A DNA stretch of 64,000 nucleotides from DASXAI01 sp963798445 (GTDB lineage Bacteria > Actinomycetota > Acidimicrobiia > Acidimicrobiales > Ilumatobacteraceae), in NCBI GenBank assembly GCA_963798445.1, contig CAWCTH010000003.1:1426001-1490000 (forward strand). The letters are read 5' to 3'. The first letter of the stretch is position 1. The number at the start of each line of letters is the position of its first letter. The notes under the pieces were generated by a model. The model did no database searches. It saw only the letters and a program-made list of their open reading frames with translations, and was not told where the DNA came from. Below are positions 31,467-38,803 of this stretch, piece by piece. The translations under genes were made by a program, and so were the position numbers.

Positions 31467-33740
31467 CTATGTCGATGCCGACCTGATGGCCTGCCAGATG
31501 CGCTCCGGCGTGGTCGGTGTCTCGAGGTGACGGATCCCGAGGTGGCCGAGGGCGTCCACGACCGCGTTGTAGACCGCCGGGATGGCGCCGATCGTGCCCG
31601 ACTCGCCCACCCCCTTTGCGCCGAGGGCGTTCACGAAGGTGGGCGTCTCCATGTGCACCAGCTCGAACGACGGCAGGTCGGCGGCCGACACGATGGCGTA
31701 GTCGGCGAAGTTGGTCGTGCGGGGCTGGCCGTCGCTGTCGTAGTAGATCTCCTCCTGGAGCACCTGGGCCACCCCCTGGGCGATTCCCCCGTGGACCTGG
31801 CCCTCGGCCAGCAACGGGTTGAGGATGGTGCCGGCGTCGTCGACGGCCACCAGGCGGCACAGGCGGACGCGCCCGGTCTCGGTGTCGACCTCCACCACGG
31901 CCACGTGGGCGCCGAACGGGAACGTGGGCATGACTGGTGCGTAGTCGGTCTCGGCGGCGAGCTGCTCGCCGTGGCCGCCGGCGTCGCCATTGGCGGCCAG
32001 GTCGCTCCAGCCGACCGACCGGGCTGGGGTGCCGGCCACGTGGAAGCGGCCGTTGCTGGCGTCCAGCACCACATCGGCCACGGCCGCCTCCAGCAGGTCG
32101 GCGGCGCGTTCCCGGGCCAGCTCGACCAGCTTGGCCGAGGCGTTGTCGATGGCGGCCCCTCCGAGCTGCACCGACCGCGAACCCACGGTGAGCCCGCCAG
32201 AGCGCACGGCGTCCGTGTCGCCGTGCACCACCTCGACGTCGTCGATGGCGACGCCCGTGCGATCGGCCACGATCATGGCCCACGTCGTGTCGTGTCCCTG
32301 GCCGAACGGGGTGGTCCCGGTGCGCACCCGCAGTCGGCCGCCCGCGAGCAGCTCGACGGCGCCGAACTCGGTGCCCGGGGCGCCGGCGGTGATCTCCACG
32401 TAGACGCCGATCCCGATGCCCAAGGCGATCGGGTCGCCCGCCGTGCGCCGGGCCGCCTGCTGGGCCCGGAGGTCGTCGTAGCCGGCCGCCCGCAGCACCC
32501 GGTCGAGCGCCTCCGGGTAGTCGCCCACGTCGTAGGTGGTGCCGACGCCCGTGGTGTACGGCGCCATGAACCGGGGCACGAGGTTGCGGCGGCGCACCTC
32601 GGCCGGATCCATGCCGATCTCGGCGGCGAAGCGGTCCACCATCCGCTCGATGGCCACTGCCGCCTCGGGCCGGCCGGCACCTCGGAAGGCGGTCGTGGAG
32701 ATGGCGTTGGTCACCACCGAGACGCCGGTGAAGCCCACGTTGGGCAGGTCGTACACGCCCGTCGTCATGCGCAGCGTCATGTTGGGCAGGACGGCGCCGA
32801 TCAGCGGGTAGGCCCCGGCGTCCTGCACCACGTCGAGCTGGTAGGCGGTGATGTGACCGTCGCGCGTCCCGCCGATGCGGGCGTGCTGCACCTGGCCCCG
32901 GCCCTGCGGCATCGCCACCATGTTCTCCGAGCGGGTCTCGGTCCACTTCACCGGCCGCCCCACCTGCCTGGCGTAGAACCCCAGCGCCAGCTCCTCGGGG
33001 TAGGTGCGGGACTTGGCGCCGAACCCGCCCCCCATGTCGGGCACGATCACCCGCACGTTCGCCGGGTCGAGCCCGTAGATCGTCGCCAGCAGATCCCGGG
33101 TCGGGTGGGCGCCCTGGCAGGCCGAGTAGTGCACCAGGCGGCCGCCGTCGCTCCAGTAGGCGGCACCCGATCGGGTCTCGATGGGCGCCGCCGTCATGCG
33201 CTGGTTCACGATGCGCTCGGCCACGACGACCTCGCAGCCGCCGAAGTCGGCCGTGGACTTCGAGGCGAACCGTTGCACGACGTTGGTGCCGGCATCGGGA
33301 AAGAGCAGGATCTCGTCCTCGCACGATGCTTCCGGATCGACGACGGCTGGCAGCGACTCGTAGTCGACCACGACGAGATCGGCGGCATCGGCACCGATGG
33401 CGCGGTCCTCGGCGATCACCGCCACGACCGGTTGGCCGACGTAGCGCACGACATCGATCGCCACGAACGGCCGGCGCATGGCCTCCGGGAACATGGGCAG
33501 CACGTTCGGCGCCAAGCCCATCTCGGCCAGGTCGGCCCCGGTGATCACGGCCAGGACGCCTGGCAGGGCGGCGGCGTCGCCGATGTCGATGGCACCGATG
33601 CGGGCATGGGCGACCGGCGAGCGCACGTAGGTGAGCCAGGCCGCGCCCGGCAGCACGACGTCCTCGACATACGTGCCGCCAACGGTGAGCATCCGCGGGT
33701 CTTCCACCCGGACCACGCGGTTGCCGAGGATGCTTCCCAC
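31467..33740 (-). CDS. Xanthine dehydrogenase-family molybdopterin-binding subunit (CoxL/XdhA-like), copy 2
   Basis: About 757 residues, paralogous over its whole length to the protein at 24277. Motifs: VEDPRMLTVGGTYVEDV, VPDMGGGFGAKSRTYPEE, TAFRGAGRPEAAVAIERMV, TVGSRSVQLGGAA, and GVGESGTIGAIPAVYNAVVDALGHLG with the catalytic glutamate. AFRGAGR places it with non-CODH hydroxylases. No CoxS or CoxM genes are nearby. AGGAGG lies 4 bases before the GTG at 33740; a GTG at 33743 is the alternative. It is followed by the VOC-HpaB-IclR operon after 99 bases and faces the RraA-RidA-HpaI operon. Hydroxylation of a heteroaromatic ring or oxidation of an aldehyde intermediate is the likely job. Confidence 0.9.
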   Translation of the reverse strand: MGSILGNRVVRVEDPRMLTVGGTYVEDVVLPGAAWLTYVRSPVAHARIGAIDIGDAAALPGVLAVITGADLAEMGLAPNVLPMFPEAMRRPFVAIDVVRYVGQPVVAVIAEDRAIGADAADLVVVDYESLPAVVDPEASCEDEILLFPDAGTNVVQRFASKSTADFGGCEVVVAERIVNQRMTAAPIETRSGAAYWSDGGRLVHYSACQGAHPTRDLLATIYGLDPANVRVIVPDMGGGFGAKSRTYPEELALGFYARQVGRPVKWTETRSENMVAMPQGRGQVQHARIGGTRDGHITAYQLDVVQDAGAYPLIGAVLPNMTLRMTTGVYDLPNVGFTGVSVVTNAISTTAFRGAGRPEAAVAIERMVDRFAAEIGMDPAEVRRRNLVPRFMAPYTTGVGTTYDVGDYPEALDRVLRAAGYDDLRAQQAARRTAGDPIALGIGIGVYVEITAGAPGTEFGAVELLAGGRLRVRTGTTPFGQGHDTTWAMIVADRTGVAIDDVEVVHGDTDAVRSGGLTVGSRSVQLGGAAIDNASAKLVELARERAADLLEAAVADVVLDASNGRFHVAGTPARSVGWSDLAANGDAGGHGEQLAAETDYAPVMPTFPFGAHVAVVEVDTETGRVRLCRLVAVDDAGTILNPLLAEGQVHGGIAQGVAQVLQEEIYYDSDGQPRTTNFADYAIVSAADLPSFELVHMETPTFVNALGAKGVGESGTIGAIPAVYNAVVDALGHLGIRHLETPTTPERIWQAIRSAST

Positions 33741-33761
33741 CACGCCTCCTTCACATGCCGC

Positions 33762-33825
33762 GTCGCCTGGTGGCGACAACGACGACGGCGCCGTGCTTGA
33801 CTACCGGAGCCGACATGCCAGTCAA
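33762..33825. promoter_or_regulatory. Two inverted repeats in the divergent catabolic promoter region
   Basis: Between the divergent starts at 33740 and 33847 are GTCGCC-TGGT-GGCGAC (33762-33777) and TTGACT...AGTCAA (33797-33802 with 33820-33825, 17 bases between). Either could be the IclR-family operator of the cluster. TTGACT could also serve as a -35 element for the RraA operon. Confidence 0.45.
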
Positions 33826-33846
33826 CCTGACACTCGTGGGGGCTCT

Positions 33847-34575
33847 ATGGCAACCGAAGCGTCGCCTCCGGTGATCCTGACCGATGACCTGCGGGCCCAA
33901 TTCGGGCGGGTGTCCACCGCGACACTGACCTTCCAGCTGCAGCGGCGGGGCATTCGCAGTACGTTCCTGAGCGGGCTGAAGCCCGTGAAAGATGGCCAGC
34001 GCATGCTGGGCTACGCCCACACGCTGCGCTACGTACCGCTGCGCGAGGACCTGCAGGCACAGCTCAGCGCCGGTCAGAACGCGCAGCGCCGCGCCATCGA
34101 GAGCCTTGCCCCCGACGAGGTCCTCGTGATCGAGGCGCGGGGCGAGCCCGATGCGGGCACGATCGGCGACATCTTCGTGTTGCGCGCCCTGCGCCGGGGC
34201 GCGACGGGCGTGGTGACCGATGGTGCGTTGCGCGACACGCCCGCCATCCGCGGCCTCGGCCTGCCCGTCTACCACCGCTCCTCTCACGCCGCCACCTTCG
34301 GGCGAATCCACATGCCGCTCGAGCACCAGATCCCCATTGCCTGCGCCGGCGTCACCGTGCTGCCCGGCGACATCGTGGTGGGCGATGGCGAGGGCGTGGT
34401 GATCGTGCCCGCAGCCCTGGCCGCCGAGGTCGCCGCCGACGCGCTGCAACAGGAGCTGGAGGAGGAGTGGGCCGCCGAGCGCGTGGACGCCGGTGAGAGC
34501 ACCGACGGCGTGTTCCCCATCGCCAAGGCCCGCCGGGGCGAATTCGACTCCTGGCTGGCCGCCCGCAAGAGTTAG
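33847..34575 (+). CDS. RraA-like 4-hydroxy-4-methyl-2-oxoglutarate aldolase family protein
   Basis: 242-residue RraA-fold protein. VSTATLTFQLQRRGIRSTFLSGLKP begins the domain, and the active-site segment GDIFVLRALRRGATGVVTDGALRDTPA (here GDIFVLRAL, GATGVVTDGALRDT) contains the Arg-Asp pair that binds the divalent metal and oxaloacetate-like substrate in HMG/CHA aldolases. A helical acidic tail (QQELEEEWAAERV) ends it. Such aldolases finish protocatechuate 4,5-cleavage or gallate pathways, giving pyruvate. GGGGGCT precedes the ATG. First of a three-gene operon with RidA and HpaI proteins, so a catabolic aldolase role is much likelier than RNase E inhibition. Confidence 0.83.
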   Translation: MATEASPPVILTDDLRAQFGRVSTATLTFQLQRRGIRSTFLSGLKPVKDGQRMLGYAHTLRYVPLREDLQAQLSAGQNAQRRAIESLAPDEVLVIEARGEPDAGTIGDIFVLRALRRGATGVVTDGALRDTPAIRGLGLPVYHRSSHAATFGRIHMPLEHQIPIACAGVTVLPGDIVVGDGEGVVIVPAALAAEVAADALQQELEEEWAAERVDAGESTDGVFPIAKARRGEFDSWLAARKS

Positions 34576-34593
34576 CCGCAGGAGGCCACACCC

Positions 34594-34974
34594 ATGCCAC
34601 GACGCTCCATCGAGATCGCCAGCTTCCAGCACGTCAACCCCATACCGGCGGCCAGCCGGGTGGGACCGCTGCTGGCGTCCAGCATCATCGCCCCGCGCGA
34701 TCCCGGCGGCGAAGGCGTGCCCAAGGACGTCGACGCCCAGCTGGCCAACTTGTTCCACCACGTCGGCGAGATGCTCGACGCCGCCGGTGCGGACTGGCGC
34801 CACGTGGCCAAGATGACCTTTTACGTGGCCGACATCGCGGTGCGCGACGCCATCAACGGGCCGTGGACGGAGCACTTCCCCGACCCCGCATCCCGGCCGG
34901 CCCGCCACACCCAGGTGTCGGCGACCGCCGGTCGGGCCGTGACCTGCGACTTCCTGGCCTACGTCGATGACTGA
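34594..34974 (+). CDS. RidA/YjgF/UK114 family deaminase-like protein
   Basis: 126-residue trimeric chorismate-mutase-like fold of the Rid family. Characteristic segments are VGPLLASSIIAPRDP, QLANLFHHVGEMLDAAGADWRHVAKMTFYVAD (in parts) and the C-terminal RPARHTQVSATAGRAVTCDFLAYVD. The usual Arg105-type residue of RidA (in RP-x-R) is partly retained as RPARHT. Rid proteins hydrolyse enamines/imines; a subgroup are 2-aminomuconate deaminases. Given the neighbours (extradiol dioxygenase, HpaH-type hydratase, aldolases), a deaminase step on an aminomuconate-like ring-fission product is an attractive but unproven role. Ribosome site GCAGGAGG. It overlaps HpaI by 8 bases. Confidence 0.8.
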   Translation: MPRRSIEIASFQHVNPIPAASRVGPLLASSIIAPRDPGGEGVPKDVDAQLANLFHHVGEMLDAAGADWRHVAKMTFYVADIAVRDAINGPWTEHFPDPASRPARHTQVSATAGRAVTCDFLAYVDD

Positions 34975-35737
34975 GATCCAAACGCTCAAGACGTTGTGGC
35001 GCGGTGGCGGCACCGCCCTGGGAGCCTGGATCTCGCTGCGGGAGTCGATCCTGGCCGAAGCGGCCGCCAACTCCGGCTTCGACTACGTGTGCATAGACAT
35101 GCAGCACGGCCTGGCCGACTACGCGGATGTCGTCACGATGCTGCACTCCATGGCCCGCCTGCCGACGGTGCCGATCGTGCGGGTGCCGTGGAACGAGCAG
35201 GGCATCATCGGTCGAGTGCTCGACGCCGGGGCCCTGGGCGTCATCATCCCCATGGTGAACAGCCCCGAGGAGGCGCGGCGGGCGGTGGCGGCGTGCCGCT
35301 ACGCGCCGAAGGGCGCGCGCAGCTTCGGGCCGCTCACCGCCGCGATTCGTCACGGCGGCGGCTACTTCGGCGGCGCCGACGATGCGGTGGCGTGCATCCC
35401 CATGATCGAGACGCGCCAAGCGGTGGAGGCCATCGACGACATCCTCGCCGTCGAGGGCATCGACGCGGTCTACATCGGCCCCGCCGACCTGTCGATCACC
35501 TACGGGCTCCCGCCCGGCGTCGACAACCCGGGTGAGCCGTTCGACGGCGCCCTCGCCAGGGTGCTCGACTCCTGCCAGCGCCATGGCGTGGTGCCGGGCA
35601 TCCACTCCATCGCCGCCCTGGCGGCCAAGCGCCAGCAGAGCGGGTTCCGCATGATCACCGTCGGCAACGACGCCGGTGCCGCCATGGCCGGCCTGCGTGC
35701 CGACGCCACGTCGGCGCGCAAGGCCATCACCACCTAG
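34967..35737 (+). CDS. HpcH/HpaI family class II aldolase
   Basis: 256-residue metal-dependent pyruvate aldolase of the 4-hydroxy-2-oxoheptane-1,7-dioate aldolase family. Catalytic histidine in CIDMQHGLADY (about residue 48), substrate arginine in VRVPWNEQ, metal ligands in IPMIETRQAV (Glu) and YIGPADLSITYG (Asp), so the whole active site is present. It cleaves 4-hydroxy-2-oxo acids to pyruvate and an aldehyde, the last step of meta-cleavage pathways. Its ATG lies inside the ridA 3' end. The stop overlaps the convergent LLM gene stop in a shared CTAG. Confidence 0.88.
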   Translation: MTEIQTLKTLWRGGGTALGAWISLRESILAEAAANSGFDYVCIDMQHGLADYADVVTMLHSMARLPTVPIVRVPWNEQGIIGRVLDAGALGVIIPMVNSPEEARRAVAACRYAPKGARSFGPLTAAIRHGGGYFGGADDAVACIPMIETRQAVEAIDDILAVEGIDAVYIGPADLSITYGLPPGVDNPGEPFDGALARVLDSCQRHGVVPGIHSIAALAAKRQQSGFRMITVGNDAGAAMAGLRADATSARKAITT

Positions 35738-36651
35738 CCGGCCTTCACTGCCTCGATCCACCGCAGGGCACCGGCCAGGTGCTCCTGCGGGGTCGAGAAG
35801 CCGGCGCCGGCCGTCATCACCCGCAGGTGGGTGGCCCCCAGATCCCGGTACTCCTGGGCGCGCTGGGTCCAGCGCGACGGGTCGTCGCCGGCCTTGATGG
35901 CGATGGCGCACTCGATCCCGATCGTCGACGGGTCGCGGCCGGCCTCCATTGCGTAGCCCCGCAACCGCTCCAGCACCGGCGCCAGCTCCGGCGGCGACAT
36001 CTGGGGGAACCAACCGTCGGCCAGGCGGCCGATGCGCCGGATCACCTTCTCGACGACCTGACCGACGAAGGAGCCCATCCAGATCGGGATGGGCCGCTGC
36101 ACCGGCATGGGGTTCAACCCGATGCGGTCGAGGTGGTGCCACCTCCCGTCGAAGGTGACCAGCTCATCGGTCCACAGCCGGCGCAGCACGTCCACCTGCT
36201 CCTCGATGCGCGCCCCGCGGTTGGTGAAGTCCTCGTTGAGCGCCTCGTACTCCATCCAGTTGCGCCCGACCCCGACGCCGAGGCGCAATCGCCCGCCGGT
36301 CAGCAGGTCCAACTCGGCCGCCTGCTTGGCCACCAGCACCGTCTGGCGTTGGGGGAGGATCAGGATGCTGGTCACCAGCTCCAGGCGGTGCGTGACGGCG
36401 CCGAGGAAGCCGAACAGCACGAACGGCTCGTGGTAGGGCACGTCGGCGGTGTGCACCTTCTGGCCGGCAGCCGGAACCTCCTGAGCCCGGTCGGGGTGGC
36501 CGCCGACGACGTGCTCGGCGGCGAGCACGTGGTCGAAGCCGGCGCCCTCGACCGCCTGGGCGAAGTCCTTGAGGAACGCCGCGTCGTTGCCCAGGTCGGG
36601 ATGGCTCAACGAGACGCCGTAGCGCACGATCTCACTCCGCTCTGTGCTCAC
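35734..36651 (-). CDS. LLM-class flavin/F420-dependent oxidoreductase (TIGR03619-like)
   Basis: 305-residue TIM-barrel oxidoreductase of the luciferase-like monooxygenase family. Visible: RYGVSLSHPDLGNDAAFLKDFAQAVEGAGFDHVLAAEHVVGG (in parts RYGVSLSHPDLG, GFDHVLAAEHVV), LVTSILILPQRQTVLVAKQAAELD and GGRLRLGVGVGRNWMEYEAL, the pattern seen in actinobacterial F420-binding members. The final residues IEAVKAG close the barrel. It reduces or oxidises a small substrate with F420H2 or FMNH2. The start is a GTG, 3 bases after the hydratase stop, so the two form an operon and may share a catabolic pathway. Confidence 0.85.
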   Translation of the reverse strand: MSTERSEIVRYGVSLSHPDLGNDAAFLKDFAQAVEGAGFDHVLAAEHVVGGHPDRAQEVPAAGQKVHTADVPYHEPFVLFGFLGAVTHRLELVTSILILPQRQTVLVAKQAAELDLLTGGRLRLGVGVGRNWMEYEALNEDFTNRGARIEEQVDVLRRLWTDELVTFDGRWHHLDRIGLNPMPVQRPIPIWMGSFVGQVVEKVIRRIGRLADGWFPQMSPPELAPVLERLRGYAMEAGRDPSTIGIECAIAIKAGDDPSRWTQRAQEYRDLGATHLRVMTAGAGFSTPQEHLAGALRWIEAVKAG

Positions 36652-36654
36652 GAA

Positions 36655-37443
36655 TCACTCGGCGTAGAACGTGACCTCGCCGAGTGCGTCGAACAACGCC
36701 ACGACGGTGTCGCCCGACTGGAACGGGATGGCCTTGATGAACGAGCCGGACAAGATGACGTGGCCGGCCTCGGCGGTCACGCCGTACTCGTGGAGCTTGT
36801 TGGCGAGCCACGCCACCGAGTTGATGGGATTTCCCATCACGGCCGAGGCCACGCCGCTCTCCTCCACGCTGCCGTTGATCGACAGGCTGGCGCCGACGCG
36901 CCGGATATCGATGTCGGTGAGTCGAGCAGGGCGTCCACCCAGCACCACGAGCCCGCAGGCGGCGGCGTCGGCGATGCTGTCCACCAGCGGCGTCGGCCCG
37001 CGGCCCTTCTGACGGGTGTCGACGATCTCCATGCAGGGCAGCACGAAGTCGGTGGCCCGGATGACGTCGGCGGCGTTCACACTGGGTCCCACCAGCGGCT
37101 CGCGCAGCACGAAGGCCAGCTCCACCTCGACCAGAGGTCGGTTCATGCGACCACGGTTGATGCGGCTGCCTTCGAGGATGAACCAGTCGTCGAACATCGT
37201 CCCGTAGTCGGGCTCCGTGGCGCCCGTCAACGAACGCATGGCCTTCGACGTGAGCCCGATCTTGTGGCCCTTCACGATGCGCCCGGCCTTGAGCTTCAGC
37301 TCGGTGACCGCCGTGGAGATCCGGTAGGCGTCCTCGATGTCGGCGTCGGGGTACGTCTCGGAAATGGGCGTGATCGGGGCGTAGTCCCGTTCCGCGTTGA
37401 ACAGCGCGATCGCCGCGTCGGCGACCTGCTCGTTGGTCAGCAT
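36655..37443 (-). CDS. 2-keto-4-pentenoate / 2-oxo-hepta-3-ene-dioate hydratase family (HpaH/MhpD-like)
   Basis: 262-residue fumarylacetoacetase-fold hydratase. Family motifs: GHKIGLTSKAM, MNRPLVEVELAFVLREPL with the metal-binding E-x-E, LPCMEIVDTRQKG, and the C-terminal NPINSVAWLANKLHEYGV plus GHVILSGSF. It adds water to a 2-hydroxy-dienoate to yield a 4-hydroxy-2-oxo acid, which HpaI-type aldolases then split; that aldolase is the convergent neighbour. GGGGAGG lies 7 bases before the ATG. A TACCGT box (37470-37465 on the minus strand) suggests its own promoter with a short leader. Confidence 0.9.
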   Translation of the reverse strand: MLTNEQVADAAIALFNAERDYAPITPISETYPDADIEDAYRISTAVTELKLKAGRIVKGHKIGLTSKAMRSLTGATEPDYGTMFDDWFILEGSRINRGRMNRPLVEVELAFVLREPLVGPSVNAADVIRATDFVLPCMEIVDTRQKGRGPTPLVDSIADAAACGLVVLGGRPARLTDIDIRRVGASLSINGSVEESGVASAVMGNPINSVAWLANKLHEYGVTAEAGHVILSGSFIKAIPFQSGDTVVALFDALGEVTFYAE

Positions 37444-37464
37444 CGTCGCACCTCCCCGACGCGC

Positions 37465-37470
37465 ACGGTA
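37465..37470 (-). promoter_or_regulatory. -10 box of the hydratase-LLM operon
   Basis: Minus-strand TACCGT, 21 bases before the ATG at 37443, leaving room for the GGGGAGG ribosome site. No convincing -35 is seen. Confidence 0.4.
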
Positions 37471-37508
37471 TCAGGCGTGTTGACACTCGACTTCCTGCCG
37501 ACGAGGTT

Positions 37509-38648
37509 CTAACCCAGGCCGATCTCGTCGAGGTCGACCCCGCACAGGATCTCCCCGTCGAAGGTGGTGCGGGCTCTCGCCTCCCACTCGTCCTCGGGCA
37601 CCTCGCCATCGCCTGGCACCAGGTGGGACAGCACCAGCGTGCCCACGCCGGCACGCGCCGCAATGGCGCCGACCTCCTCGGGCGGCGAGTGGGAGCTGGC
37701 GAGATGGTTGCGCACGGCCTCGTAGGCCGGCAGGTTCCGCAGCCGCGACACGATCGCCTCGACGTCGATCGCCTCGTGCACCAGCACGTCGGCACCCTGG
37801 GCCAGGCGCACCACGTTGGCGCACGGGCCGGTGTCACCGGAGAACGCGACCGAGCCACGCGGGGTGTCGAACCGGTAGCCCAGCGCCGGGAACACCGGCG
37901 CGTGCTGGACCAGGATGGTCGACACCTGCACGCCGTGGTCGTCTTCCGGATGGATCACCACCGGCTCCATCGCCGGCGCCGCCGAGGCCGGCGTGCTGCC
38001 GTCGGCCACCATCTCGAGATCGATGTCGGGCACGTAGCCCGGGCGCCGCACCCCGATCTCGCGCACCCGAGCCGCCTCGTTCACGGCGCTACGGCCCTCG
38101 TCGGCGATGCGGACGTTGATGTTGTAGGCGAACGCCGCCATGAGGTGCTCGATGGTCGCCTTGAGCCCCGGCGTCGGCGCGTCGGGGAACACGAGCGGGC
38201 GGCCGGCGTCAGGTGGGAACGACGCGATGGGCAGGCCCGCCGGTCCGGGACCTAGGACGTCGACCTCGTGGGGAGGCCAGCTCCCGACGAACAGGTTGAT
38301 CAGATCCATGATGTGGTCGGCGTGCAGGTGGGTGACGAACACCGTGCCCACGACCGGGCGGCTGGCGTCGTAGCCGGGGTTCAGCGTCAGCCCGGCCCGC
38401 CAGAGCTGGCTGTGCGCGCCCTCACCGCAGTCGACCAGGTAGGCCGCGTCGCCGACGACCACCGCGTTGGCGTAGCCGCCGCGCGTCGACTTCGGGTTCC
38501 CGCCACCGGCGGTGCCCAGCAGCACGACGCGATGATCGGCATCGGTCTGACGCGGCGATCGGCGCCGCTGCAGCACGTCGCGCCAGCCGACGCCGTCGAC
38601 CGTTCCTAGCGGCGGGGCGGCACGGAGGGCGTCGGATGCTTGGCACAC
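37509..38648 (-). CDS. Metallo-beta-lactamase fold hydrolase (RNase Z-like subgroup)
   Basis: 379-residue MBL-fold protein. VVLLGTAGGGNPKSTRGGYANAVVV opens the fold, FVTHLHADHIMDLINLF is the H-x-H-x-D-H metal motif, VAFSGDTGPCANV supplies the bridging aspartate, and LVLSHLVPGD the last histidine. SGDTGPC and the terminal SHL resemble tRNase Z/ElaC, but the long insertion (residues about 130-220) and the lack of an exosite make a small-molecule hydrolase, such as a lactone or ester hydrolase in the nearby catabolic cluster, more likely. The start is GTG at 38648, 9 bases after TAGCGT; upstream of the hydratase operon by 65 bases. Confidence 0.82.
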   Translation of the reverse strand: MCQASDALRAAPPLGTVDGVGWRDVLQRRRSPRQTDADHRVVLLGTAGGGNPKSTRGGYANAVVVGDAAYLVDCGEGAHSQLWRAGLTLNPGYDASRPVVGTVFVTHLHADHIMDLINLFVGSWPPHEVDVLGPGPAGLPIASFPPDAGRPLVFPDAPTPGLKATIEHLMAAFAYNINVRIADEGRSAVNEAARVREIGVRRPGYVPDIDLEMVADGSTPASAAPAMEPVVIHPEDDHGVQVSTILVQHAPVFPALGYRFDTPRGSVAFSGDTGPCANVVRLAQGADVLVHEAIDVEAIVSRLRNLPAYEAVRNHLASSHSPPEEVGAIAARAGVGTLVLSHLVPGDGEVPEDEWEARARTTFDGEILCGVDLDEIGLG

Positions 38649-38657
38649 GGCTCGGCC

Positions 38658-38663
38658 ACGCTA
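38658..38663 (-). promoter_or_regulatory. -10 box of the MBL-fold hydrolase gene
   Basis: Minus-strand TAGCGT, 9 bases before the GTG at 38648, with no ribosome site; same leaderless layout as elsewhere in the window. Confidence 0.4.
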
Positions 38664-38776
38664 ACGCAGCGCTCGGACGACGCTCGCTCCCGCGTTCCGC
38701 GGTGGCGAACGACGGCTGCCCTCCCCGCGGCGGCGAATTGCTATCGTGCGCGCGGGGCGCCCTCCGCGGGCGAAGT

Positions 38777-38786
38777 GTGACGTCAC
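38777..38786. promoter_or_regulatory. 10-bp palindrome upstream of PEP-mobile-domain gene
   Basis: GTGACGTCAC, 17 bases before the GTG start. It could be an operator for a dimeric regulator. Short enough that chance cannot be excluded. Confidence 0.3.
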
Positions 38787-38803
38787 CAATTGGGGGGTTC
38801 GAC

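Noticed and set aside
30525..33800. A 1091-codon open frame on the plus strand
   Set aside because: It is antisense to the VOC and molybdenum hydroxylase genes, which have clear conserved motifs; the frame is open only because of the high GC content.
33847..34575. RNase E inhibitor RraA
   Set aside because: The operon contains RidA and HpaI aldolase, and the active-site Arg-Asp residues fit the HMG/CHA aldolase branch.
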